Shown: in pieces, positions 29,791 through 41,999 of the stretch
Numbering within the stretch: position 1 is the first letter of the stretch
Layout of the letters: each line of letters starts with the position of its first letter
Assembly (NCBI GenBank): GCA_009746045.1
Contig: RPFO01000003.1
Location: 1,494,969-1,539,515, forward strand
Reading direction: 5' to 3'
Source of the DNA: Mesostigma viride
Taxonomy: Eukaryota > Streptophyta > Mesostigmatophyceae > Mesostigmatales > Mesostigmataceae
Length of the DNA: 44,547 nucleotides
The notes under the pieces: generated by a model
What the model was told of the DNA's origin: nothing
What the model saw: only the letters and a program-made list of their open reading frames with translations
The model's database searches: none
Made by a program: the position numbers and the translations under genes

Positions 29791-32700
29791 GCAAGGTGTA
29801 TGTACATGTGTGTGCAGCCGGCCCTTGCGTGCGCGGTGTGTGTACGTTTCTGTGCAGCCGCCCCTTGCGTGCGCGGTGTATGTACGTGTGTGTGCATGCC
29901 GACCCTTGCGTGCATGGTGTGTGTACGTGTGTGTGCAGCCGCCCCTTGCGTGCGCGGTGTATGTACATGTGTTTGCACTCGCCCCTTGCGTGCGCGGTGT
30001 ATGTACGTGTGTGTGCAGCCGCCCCTTGCGTCCGCGGTGGATGTACGTGTGTGCAGCCGCCCCTTGCGTGCATGGTGTATGTACGTGTGTGTGCAGCCGC
30101 CCCTTGCGTGCGCGGTGTATGTACATGTGTGTGCATCCTTGTCCTTGCGTGCATGGTGTATGTACATGTGAGTGCCGTCGCCCCAACCGTGCATTGTGTA
30201 TGTACGTGTGTGTGCAGCCGCCCCTTGCGTGCATGGTGTATGTACATGTGTTTGCACTCTCCCCTTGCGTGCGCGGTGTATGTACGTGTGTGTGCAGCCG
30301 CCCCTTGCGTGCGCGGTGGATGTACGTGTGTGCGCACTCGCCCCTTGCGTGCGCGGTGTATGTACGTGTGTGCGCACTCGCCCCTTGCGTGCGCGGTGTA
30401 TGTACGTGTGTGTGCAGCCGCCCCTTGCGTGCGCGGTGTATGTACATGTGTGTGCATCCTTGTCCTTGCGTGCATGGTGTATGTACATGTGAGTGCCGTC
30501 GCCCCAACCGTGCATTGTGTATGTACGTGTGTGTGCAGCCGCCCCTTGCGTGCATGGTGTGTGTACATGTGTGTGCATCCTTGTCCTTCCGTGCATGGTG
30601 TATGTACATGTGTGTGCAGCCGCCCCTTGCGTGCGCGGTGTATGTACGTGTGTGTGCAGCCGCCCCTTGCGTGCATGGTGTGTGTACATGTGTGTGCATC
30701 CTTGTCCTTGCGTGCATGGTGTGTGTACATGTGTGTGCAGCCGCCCCTTGCGTGCGCGGTGGATGTACATGTGCAGGCAGTTGCCCCTTGCGTGCGCGGT
30801 GTATGTACATGTGTTTGCACTCGCCCCTTGCGTGCGCGGTGTATGTACATGTGTGTGCAGCCGCCCCTTGCGTGCATGGTGTATGTACATGTGTGTGCAG
30901 TCGCCCCGTGCGTGCGCAGTGTATGTACGTGTGTGTGCATGCCGGCCCTTGCGTGCATGGTGTGTGTACGTGTGTGTGCAGGCGCCCCTTGCATGCGCAG
31001 TGTATGTACGTGTGAGTGCAGCCGGCCCTTCCGTGCGCGGTGGATGTACATGTGTGGGCAGTCGCCCCGTGCGTGCGCAGTGTATGTACGTGTGTGTGCA
31101 TGCCGGCCCTTGCGTGCATGGTGTGTGTACGTGTGTGTGCAGGCGCCCCTTGCATGCGCAGTGTATGTACGTGTGAGTGCAGCCGGCCCTTCCGTGCGCG
31201 GTGGATGTACATGTGTGGGCAGTTGCCCCTTGTGTGCGCGGTGTATGTACATGTGTTTGCACTCGCCCCTTGCGTGCGCGGTGGATGTACATGTGTGTGC
31301 AGCTGCCCCTTGCGTGCATGGTTTATGTACATGTGTGTGCAGTCGCCCCGTGCGTGCGCAGTGGATGTACGTGTGTGTGCAGCCGCCCCTTGCGTGCGCG
31401 GTGGATGTACATGTGCGGGCAGTTGCCCCTTGCGTGCGCGGTGTATGTACATGTGAGTGCAGCCGCCCCTTGCGTGCGCGGTGTATGTACGTGTGTGTGC
31501 AGCCGCCCCGTGGTTGCGCGGTGGATGTACATGTGAGTCCAGCCGTCCCTTCCGTGCATGGTGTGTGTACGTGTGTGTGCAGTTGCCCCTTGCGTGCGCA
31601 GTGTATGTACGTGTGTGTGCATGCCGGCCCTTGCGTGCATGGTGTATGTACGTGTGTGTGCAGCCGGCCCTTGCGTGCATGGTGTGTGTAGATGTGTGTT
31701 CATCCTTGTCCTTGCGTGCATGGTGTATGTACATGTGGGTGCAGCCGCCCCTTGCGTGCGCGGTGGATGTACATGTGCGGGCAGTTGCCCCTTGCGTGCG
31801 CGGTGTATGTACGTGTGTGTGCAGCCGGCCCTTGCGTGCGCGGTGTGTGTACATGTGTGTGCAGTTGCCCCTTGCGTGCGCGGTGTAGGTACGTGTCTGT
31901 GCAGCCGCCCCAAGCGTGCATGGTGTGTGTACGTGTGTGCAGCCGCCCCTTGCGTGCGCGGTGTATGCCAGTGACAGTGTGTGCATGCCGGCCCTTGCGT
32001 GCATGGTGTGTGTAAGTGTGTGTGCAGCAGCCCCTTGCGTGCGCGGTGTAGGTACGTATGTGTGCAGCCGCCCCTTGCGTGCGCGGTGTATGTACGTGTT
32101 AATGCAGCCGGCCCTTGCGTGCGCAGTGTATGTCCAGGTGTGGGCAGTTGCCCCTTGCGTGCGCGGTGTATGTACGTGTGTGTGCAGCCGCCCCTTGCGT
32201 GCATGGTGGGTGTACATGTGAGTGCAGCCGCCCCTTGCGTGCGCGGTGTGTGTACGTGTGTGTGCAGCCCCCCCTTGCGTGCGCGGTGTAGGTACGTGTG
32301 TGTGCAGCCGCCCCAAGCGTGCATGGTGTGTGTACGTGTGTGCAGCCGCCCCTTGCGTGCGCGGTGTATGCCAGTGTGTGTGCATGCCGGCCCTTGCGTG
32401 CATGGTGTGTGTAAGTGTGTGTGCAGCCGCCCCTTGCGGGCGCGGTGTAGGTACGTATGTGTGCAGCCGCCCCTGGCGTGCATGGTGTATGTATGTGTGT
32501 GTGCAGCCGCCCCTTGCGTGCGCGGTGGATGTACGTGTGTGTGCAGCCACCCCTTGCATGCGCGGTGTATGTACGTGTGTGTGCAGCCGCCCCTTGCGTG
32601 CGCGGTGTAGGTACGTGTGTGTGCAGCCGCCCCAAGCGTGCATGGTGTGTGTAAGTGTGTGTGCAGCAGCCCCTTGCGTGCGCGGTGTAGGTACGTATGT

Positions 32701-33714
32701 GTGCAGCCGCCCCTGGCGTGCATGGTGTATGTATGTGTGTGTGCAGCCGCCCCTTGCGTGCGCGGTGTATGTACGTGTGTGTGCAGCCACCCCTTGCATG
32801 CGCGGTGTATGTACATGTGAGTGCCGTCGCCCCAAGCGTGCATTGTGTGTGTAAGTGTGTGTGCAGCAGCCCCTTGCGTGCGCGGTGTATGTACGTGAGT
32901 GTGCAGCCGCCCCGTGGTTGCGCGGTGGATGTACATGTGAGTGCAGCCGCCCCTTGTGTGCGCGGTGTAATATGTACGTGTGTGTGCAGCCGTCCCTTGC
33001 GTGCGCGGTGTGTGTACGTGTGTGTGCAGCCGCCCCATGCGTGCACGGTGAGTGTAAGTGTGTGTGCAGCAGCCCCTTGCGTGCGCAGTGTATGTACATG
33101 TGAGTGCAGCCGCCCCAAGCGTGCGCGGTGTGTGTACATGTGTGTGCAGTTGCCCCTTGCGTGCGCGGTGGATGTACGTGTGTGCATGCCGGCAATTGCG
33201 TGCATGGTGTGTGTACGTGTGTGTGCAGCCGCCCCTTGCGTGCGCGGTGTGTGTACGTGTGTGTGCACTTGCCCCTTGCGTGCGCGGTGGATGTACATGT
33301 GTGTGCAGCCGCCCCTTGCGTGCATGGTGTATGTACGTGTGTGTGCAGCCGCCCCTTGCGTGCGCGGTGTATGTACGTGTGTGTGCAGCCGTCCCTTGCG
33401 TGCGCGGTGTGTGTACGTGTGTGTGCAGCCGCCCCATGCGTGCATGGTGAGTGTAAGTGTGTCTGCAGCCGGCCCTTGCGTGCGCGGTGTGTGTACATGT
33501 GAGTGCAGCCGCCCCAAGCGTGCGCGGTGTGTGTACATGTGTGTGCAGTTGCCCCTTGCGTGCGCGGTGGATGTACGTGTGTGTGCATGCCGGCCCTTGC
33601 GTGCATGGTGTGTGTACGTGTGTGTGCAGCCGCCCCTTGCGTGCGCGGTGTATGTACATGTGTGTTCATCCTTGTCCTTGTGTGCATGGTGTAGGTACAT
33701 GTGGGTGCAGGCGC

Positions 33715-36700
33715 CCCTTGCGTGCGCGGTGGATGTACATGTGCGGGCAGTTGCCCCTTGCGTGCGCGGTGTACGTACATGTGAGTGCAGCCGCCCCTTG
33801 CGTGCGCGGTGTATGTACGTGTGTGTGCAGCCGCCCCTTGCGTGCGCGGTGTATGTACGTGTGTGTGCAGCCGCCCCGTGGTTGCGCGGTGGATGTACAT
33901 GTGAGTGGAGCCGGTCCTTGCGTGGGCGGTGTATGTACGTGTGTGTGCAGCCGCCCCTTGCGTGCGTGGTGTGTGTACATGTAAGTGCAGCCGCCCCTTG
34001 CGTGCGCGGTGTATGTACGTGTGTGTGCAGCCGTCCCTTGCGTGCGCGGTGTGTGTACGTGTGTGTGCAGCCGCCCCTTGCGTGCATGGTGAGTGTAAGT
34101 GTGTGTGCAGCCGCCCCTTGCGTGCATGGTGTATGTACGTGTGTGTGCAGCCGCCCCTTGCGTGCGCGGTGTATGTACGTGTGTGTGCAGCCGTCCCTTG
34201 CGTGCGCGGTGTGTGTACGTGTGTGTGCAGCCGCCCCTTGCATGGGCGGTGTATGTACAATTGAGTGCAGCCGGCCCTTGCGTGCGCGGTGTATGTACAT
34301 GTGTTTGCACTCGCCCCTTGCGTGCGCGGTGGATGTACATGTGTGTGCAGCCGAACCTTGCGTGCATGGTGTGTGTACCTGTGCGTGAAGTCGCTCCTTG
34401 CGTGCATGGTGTGTGTACATGTGTGTGCAGCCGCCCCTTGCGTGCATGGTGTATGTACATGTGAGTGCCGTTGCCCCAAGCGTGCATTGTGTGTGTAAGT
34501 GTGTGTGCAGCCGGCCCTTGCGTGCATGGTGTGTGTACATGTGAGTGCAGCCGGCCCTTGCGTGCATGGTGTGTGTACGTGTGTGTGCAGTTGCCCCTTG
34601 CGTGCGCGGTGTATGTACGTGTGTGTGCAGCCGGCCCTTGCGTGCGCGGTGTGTGTACATGTGTGGGCAGTTGCCCCTTGCGTGCGCGGTGGATGTACGT
34701 GTGTGTGCATGCCGGCAATTGCGTGCAAGGTGTGTGTACGTGTGTGTGCAGCCGCCCCTTGCGTGCGCGGTGTATGTACGTGTGTGTGCAGCCGCCCCTT
34801 GCGTGCGCGGTGTATGTACGTGTGTGTGCAGCCGCCCCGTGGTTGCGCGGTGGATGTACATGTAAGTGCAGCCGTCCCTTCCGTGCATGGTGTGTACGTG
34901 TGTGTGCAGTTGCCCCTTGTTTGCGCAGTGTATGTACGTGTGTGTGCATGCCGGCCCTTGCGTGCATGGTGTATGTACGTGTGTGTTCATCCTTGTCCTT
35001 GCGTGCATGGTGTATGTACATGTGGGTGCAGGCGCCCCTTGCGTGCGCGGTGGATGTACATGTGCGGGCAGTGGGTGTGTGTGCATGCCAGCAATTGCGT
35101 GCATGGTGTGTGTACGTGTGTGTGCAGCCGCCCCTTGCGTGCGCAGTGTATGTACATGTGAGTGCAGCCGCCCCAAGCGTGCGCGGTGTGTGTACATGTG
35201 TGTGCAGTTGCCCCTTGCGTGCGCGGTGGATGTACGTGTGTGTGCATGCCGGCAATTGCGTGCATGGTGTGTGTACGTGTGTGTGCAGCCGCCCCTTGCG
35301 TGCGCGGTGTGTGTACGTGTGTGTGCACTCGCCCCTTGCGTGCGCGGTGGATGTACATGTGTGTGCAGCCGCCCCTTGCGTGCATGGTGTATGTACATGT
35401 GTGTGCAGCCGCCCCTTGCGTGCGCGGTGTATGTACATGCGTGTGCATCCTTGTCCTTGCGTGCATGGTGTATGTACATGTGAGTGCCGTCGCCCCAACC
35501 GTGCATTGTGTATGTACGTGTGTGTGCAGCCGCCCCTTGCGTGCATGGTGTGTGTACATGTGTGTGCATCCTTGTCCTTGCGTGCATGGTGTATGTACAT
35601 GTGTTTGCACTCGCCCCTTGCGTGCGCGGTGTGTGTACGTGTGTGTGCAGCCGCCCCTTGCGTGCAGGGTGTGTGTACATGTGTGTGCATCCTTGTCCTT
35701 GCGTGCATGGTGTGTGTACATGTGTGTGCAGCCGCCCCTTGCGTGCGCGGTGGATGTACATGTGCGGGCAGTTGCCCCTTGCGTGCGCGGTGTATGTACA
35801 TGTGTTTGCACTCGCCCCTTGCGTGCGCGGTGTATGTACATGTGTGTGCAGCCGCCCCTTGCGTGCATGGTGTATGTACATGTGCTTGCACTGGCCCCGT
35901 GCGTGCGCGGTGGATGTACATGTGTGTGCAGCCGAACCTTGCGTGCATGGTGTGTGTACCTGTGCGTGAAGTCGCTCCTTGCGTGCATGGTGTGTGTACG
36001 TGTGTGTGCAGCCGCCCCTTGCGTGCATGGTGTATGTACATGTGAGTGCCGTTGCCCCAAGCGTGCATTGTGTGTGTATGTGTGTTTGCACTCGCCCCTT
36101 GCGTGCGCGGTGGATGTACATGTGTGTGCAGCCGCCCCTTGCGTGCATGGTTTATGTACATGTGTGTGCAGTCGCCCCGTGCGTGCGCAGTGGATGTACG
36201 TGTGTGTGCAGCCGCCCCGTGCGTGCATGGTGTGTGTACGTGTGTGTGCAGCAGCCCCTTGCGTGCGCGGTGTATGTACGTTTCTGTGCATGCCGGCCCT
36301 TGCGTGCATGGTGTATGTACATGTGCTTGCACTGGCCCCTTGCGTGCGCGGTGTATGTACGTGTGTGTGCAGCCGCCCCTTGCGTGCGCGGTGTATGTAC
36401 GTGTGTGCGCACTCGCCCCTTGCGTGCGCGGTGTATGTACGTGTGTGTGCAGCCGCCCCTTGCGTGCGCGGTGTATGTACATGTGTGTGCATCCTTGTCC
36501 TTGCGTGCATGGTGTATGTCAGTCGCCCCTTGCGTGCGCGGTGGATGTACATGTGTGTGCAGCCGCCCCTTGCGTGCATGGTGTGTTAATGTGTGTGTGC
36601 AGTTGCCCCTTGCGTGCGCGGTGGATGTACGTGTGTGTGCAGCCGTCCCTTGCGTGCGCGGTGTGTGTACGTGTGTGTGCAGCCGCCCCATGCGTGCATA

Positions 36701-38968
36701 GTGAGTGTAAGTGTGTGTGCAGCCGGCCCTTGCGTGCGCGGTGTGTGTACATGTGAGTGCAGCCGCCCCAAGCGTGCGCGGTGTGTGTACATGTGTGTGC
36801 AGTTGCCCCTTGCGTGCGCGGTGGATGTACGTGTGTGTGCATGCCGGCCCTTGCGTGCATGGTGTGTGTACGTGTGTGTGCAGCCGCCCCTTGCGTGCGC
36901 GGTGTGTGTACGTGTGTGTGCACTCGCCCCTTGCGTGCGCGGTGGATGTACATGTGCGGGCAGTTGCCCCTTGCGTGCGCGGTGTACGTACATGTGAGTG
37001 CAGCCGCCCCTTGCGTGCGCGGTGTATGTACGTGTGTGTGCAGCCGCCCCTTGCGTGCGCGGTGTATGTACGTGTGTGTGCAGCCGCCCCGTGGTTGCGC
37101 GGTGGATGTACATGTGAGTGGAGCCGGTCCTTGCGTGGGCGGTGTATGTACGTGTGTGTGCAGCCGCCCCTTGCGTGCGCGGTGTGTGTACATGTAAGTG
37201 CAGCCGCCCCTTGCGTGCGCAGTGTGTGTACGTGTGTGTGCAGCCGCCCCTTGCGTGCGCGGTGTGTGTACGTGTGTGTGCACTCGCCCCTTGCGTGCGC
37301 GGTGGATGTACATGTGCGGGCAGTTGCCCCTTGCGTGCGCGGTGTACGTACATGTGAGTGCAGCCGCCCCTTGCGTGCGCGGTGTATGTACGTGTGTGTG
37401 CAGCCGCCCCTTGCGTGCGCGGTGTATGTACGTGTGTGTGCAGCCGCCCCGTGGTTGCGCGGTGGATGTACATGTGAGTGGAGCCGGTCCTTGCGTGGGC
37501 GGTGTATGTACGTGTGTGTGCAGCCGCCCCTTGCGTGCGCGGTGTGTGTACATGTAAGTGCAGCCGCCCCTTGCGTGCGCGGTGTATGTACGTGTGTGTG
37601 CAGCCGTCCCTTGCGTGCGCGGTGTGTGTACGTGTGTGTGCAGCCGCCCCTTGCGTGCATGGTGAGTGTAAGTGTGTGTGCAGCAGCCCCTTGCGTGCGC
37701 AGTGTATGTACGTGTGTGTGCAGCCGCCCCTTGCGTGCGCGGTGTGTGTACTGTGTGTGCATGCCGGCCCTTGCGTGCATGGTGTGTGTACGTGTGTGTG
37801 CAGCTGCCCCTTGCATGGGCGGTGTATGTACAATTGAGTGCAGCCGGCCCTTGCGTGCGCGGTGTATGTACATGTGTTTGCACTCGCCCCTTGCGTGCGC
37901 GGTGGATGTACATGTGTGTGCAGCCGAACCTTGCGTGCATGGTGTGTGTACCTGTGCGTGAAGTCGCTCCTTGCGTGCATGGTGTGTGTACGTGTGTGTG
38001 CAGCCGCCCCTTGCGTGCATGGTGTATGTACATGTGAGTGCCGTTGCCCCAAGCGTGCATTGTGTGTGTAAGTGTGTGTGCAGCCGGCCCTTGCGTGCAT
38101 GGTGTGTGTACATGTGAGTGCAGCCGGCCCTTGCGTGCATGGTGTGTGTACGTGTGTGTGCAGTTGCCCCTTGCGTGCGCGGTGTATGTACGTGTGTGTG
38201 CAGCCGGCCCTTGCGTGCGCGGTGTGTGTACATGTGTGGGCAGTTGCCCCTTGCGTGCGCGGTGGATGTACGTGTGTGTGCATGCCGGCAATTGCGTGCA
38301 AGGTGTGTGTACGTGTGTGTGCAGCCGCCCCTTGCGTGCGCGGTGTATGTACGTGTGTGTGCAGCCGCCCCTTGCGTGCGCGGTGTATGTACGTGTGTGT
38401 GCAGCCGCCCCGTGGTTGCGCGGTGGATGTACATGTAAGTGCAGCCGTCCCTTCCGTGCATGGTGTGTACGTGTGTGTGCAGTTGCCCCTTGCGTGCGCA
38501 GTGTATGTACGTGTGTGTGCATGCCGGCCCTTGCGTGCATGGTGTATGTACGTGTGTGTTCATCCTTGTCCTTGCGTGCATGGTGTATGTACATGTGGGT
38601 GCAGGCGCCCCTTGCGTGCGCGGTGGATGTACATGTGCGGGCAGTGGGTGTGTGTGCATGCCAGCAATTGCGTGCATGGTGTGTGTACGTGTGTGTGCAG
38701 CCGCCCCTTGCGTGCGCAGTGTATGTACATGTGAGTGCAGCCGCCCCAAGCGTGCGCGGTGTGTGTACATGTGTGTGCAGTTGCCCCTTGCGTGCGCGGT
38801 GGATGTACGTGTGTGTGCATGCCGGCAATTGCGTGCATGGTGTGTGTACGTGTGTGTGCAGCCGCCCCTTGCGTGCGCGGTGTGTGTACGTGTGTGTGCA
38901 CTCGCCCCTTGCGTGCGCGGTGGATGTACATGTGTGTGCAGCCGCCCCTTGCGTGCATGGTGTATGTA
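33715..38968. repeat. Higher-order repeat: 1.7-kb block copied at +3,573 bp
   Basis: 33715-35395 and about 37288-38968 are near-identical, offset exactly 3,573 bp across many landmarks, for example the truncated unit GTGGGTGTGTGTGCATGCC at 35071 and 38644, and GTACGTACAT at 33771 and 37344. The region between includes a 360-bp (nine-unit) tandem duplication at about 36900-37620. Confidence 0.85.
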
Positions 38969-39060
38969 CGTGTGTGTGCAGCCGCCCCTTGCGTGCGCGG
39001 TGTATGTACGTGTGTGTGCAGCCGTCCCTTGCGTGCGCGGTGTGTGTACGTGTGTGTGCA

Positions 39061-41043
39061 GCCGCCCCATGCGTGCATGGTGAGTGTAAGTGTGTGTGCA
39101 GCCGGCCCTTGCGTGCGCGGTGTGTGTACATGTGAGTGCAGCCGCCCCAAGCGTGCGCGGTGTGTGTACATGTGTGTGCAGTTGCCCCTTGCGTGCGCGG
39201 TGGATGTACGTGTGTGTGCATGCCGGCCCTTGCGTGCATGGTGTGTGTACGTGTGTGTGCAGCCGCCCCTTGCGTGCGCGGTGTGTGTACGTGTGTGTGC
39301 ACTCGCCCCTTGCGTGCGCGGTGGATGTACATGTGTGTGCAGCCGCCCCTTGCGTGCATGGTGTATATGTACGTGTGTGTGCAGCCGCCCCTTGCGTGCG
39401 CGGTGTATGTACGTGTGTGTGCAGCCGGCCCTTGCGTGCATGGTGTGTGTACGTGTGTGTGCAGCCGCCCCTTGCGTGCGCGGTGTATGTACGTGTTAAT
39501 GCAGCCTCCCCTTGCGTGCGCAGTGTATGTCCATGTGTGGGCAGTTGCCCCTTGCGTGCGCGGTGTATGTACATGTTTTTGCACTCGCCCCTTGCGTGCA
39601 TGGTGTATGTATGTGTGTGTGCAGCCGCCCCTTGCGTGCGCGGTGGATGTACGTGTGTGTGCAGCCACCCCTTTCGTGCGCGGTGTATGTACATGTGAGT
39701 GCCGTCGCCCCAAGCGTGCATTTTGTGTGTAAGTGTGTGTGCAGCAGCCCCTTGCGTGCGCGGTGTATGTACGTGTGTGTGCAGCCGGCCCTTGCGTGCA
39801 TGGTGTGTGTACATGTGTGTTCATCCTTGTCCTTGCGTGCACGGTGTATGTACATGTGGGTGCAGGCGCCCCTTGCGTGCGCGGTGGATGTACATGTGCG
39901 GGCAGTGGGTGTGTGTGCATGCCAGCAATTGCGTGCATGGTGTGTGTACGTGTGTGTGCAGCCGCCCCTTGCGTGCGCAGTGTATGTACATGTGAGTGCA
40001 GCCGCCCCAAGCGTGCGCGGTGTGTGTACATGTGTGTGCAGTTGCCCCTTGCGTGCGCGGTGGATGTACGTGTGTGTGCATGCCGGCCCTTGCGTGCATG
40101 GTGTGTGTACGTGTGTGTGCAGCCGCCCCTTGCGTGCGCGGTGTGTGTACGTGTGTGTGCACTCGCCCCTTGCGTGCGCGGTGGATGTACATGTGTGTGC
40201 AGCCGCCCCTTGCGTGCATGGTGTATATGTACGTGTGTGTGCAGCCGCCCCTTGCGTGCGCGGTGTATGTACGTGTGTGTGCAGCCGGCCCTTGCGTGCA
40301 TGGTGTGTGTACGTGTGTGTGCAGCCGCCCCATGCGTGCATGGTGAGTGTAAGTGTGTGTGCAGCCGGCCCTTGCGTGCGCGGTGTGTGTACATGTGAGT
40401 GCAGCCGCCCCAAGCGTGCGCGGTGTGTGTACATGTGTGTGCAGTTGCCCCTTGCGTGCGCGGTGGATGTACGTGTGTGTGCATGCCGGCCCTTGCGTGC
40501 ATGGTGTGTGTACGTGTGTGTGCAGCCGCCCCTTGCGTGCGCGGTGTGTGTACGTGTGTGTGCACTCGCCCCTTGCGTGCGCGGTGGATGTACATGTGTG
40601 TGCAGCCGCCCCTTGCGTGCATGGTGTATATGTACGTGTGTGTGCAGCCGCCCCTTGCGTGCGCGGTGTATGTACGTGTGTGTGCAGCCGGCCCTTGCGT
40701 GCATGGTGTGTGTACGTGTGTGTGCAGCCGCCCCTTGCGTGCGCGGTGTATGTACGTGTTAATGCAGCCTCCCCTTGCGTGCATGGTGTATGTCCATGTG
40801 TGGGCAGTTGCCCCTTGCGTGCGCGGTGTATGTACATGTTTTTGCACTCGCCCCTTGCGTGCATGGTGTATGTATGTGTGTGTGCAGCCGCCCCTTGCGT
40901 GCGCGGTGGATGTACGTGTGTGTGCAGCCACCCCTTTCGTGCGCGGTGTATGTACATGTGAGTGCCGTCGCCCCAAGCGTGCATTTTGTGTGTAAGTGTG
41001 TGTGCAGCAGCCCCTTGCGTGCGCGGTGTATGTACGTGTGTGT
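39061..41043. repeat. Higher-order repeat: 720-bp block copied at +1,263 bp
   Basis: 39061-39780 and 40324-41043 match closely with a constant 1,263-bp offset. The TGTTAATGCAGCC variant unit occurs in both (about 39494 and 40757). Confidence 0.82.
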
Positions 41044-41999
41044 GCAGCCGCCCCGTGGTTGCGCGGTGGATGTACATGTGAGTGGAGCCGGTCCTTGCGT
41101 GGGCGGTGTATGTACGTGTGTGTGCAGCCGCCCCTTGCGTGCGTGGTGTGTGTACATGTGTGTGCAGTTGCCCCTTGCGTGCATGGTGTGTGTACGTGTG
41201 TGTGCATGCCGGCCCTTGCGTGCATGGTGTGTGTACGTGTGTGTGCAGCCGGACCTTGCGTGCATGGTGAGTGTAAGTGTGTGTGCAGCAGCCCCTTGCG
41301 TGCGCAGTGTATGTACGTGTGTGTGCAGCCGCCCCTTGCGTGCGCGGTGTGTGTACTGTGTGTGCATGCCGGCCCTTGCGTGCATGGTGTGTGTACGTGT
41401 GTGTGCAGCCGCCCCTTGCGTGCGCGGTGGATGTACACGTGTGTGCAGCCGCCCCTTGCGTGCGCGGTGGATGTACATGTGTGGGCAGTTGCCCCTTGCG
41501 TGCGCGGTGTATGTACATGTGTGCACCGCCCTTGCGTGCGCGTGTGTGTACATGTGTGTGCAGCCGCCCTTGCGTGCATGGTGTGTGTACTGTGCGTGCA
41601 GCCGCCCTTGCGTGCATGGTGTGTGTACGTGTGTGTGCAGGCCCCTTGCGTGCGCGGTGTATGTACATGTGTGTGCAGCCGGCCCTTGCGTGCGGGTGTG
41701 TACATGTGTGTGCAGTTGCCCTTGCGTGCGCGGTGGATGTACGTGTGTGTGCATGCCGGCCCTTGCGTGCATGGTGTGTGTACGTGTGTGTGCAGCCGCC
41801 CCTTGCGTGCGCGGTGTATGTACGTGTGTGTGCAGCCGCCCTTGCGTGCGCGGTGTATGTACGTGTGTGTGCAGCCGCCCGTGGTGCGCGGTGGATGTAC
41901 ATGTGTGCAGCCGTCCCTTGCGTGCATGGTGTGTACGTGTGTGTGCAGTTGCCCCTTGTGCGCAGTGTATGTACGTGTGTGTGCAGCCGCCCTTGCGTG

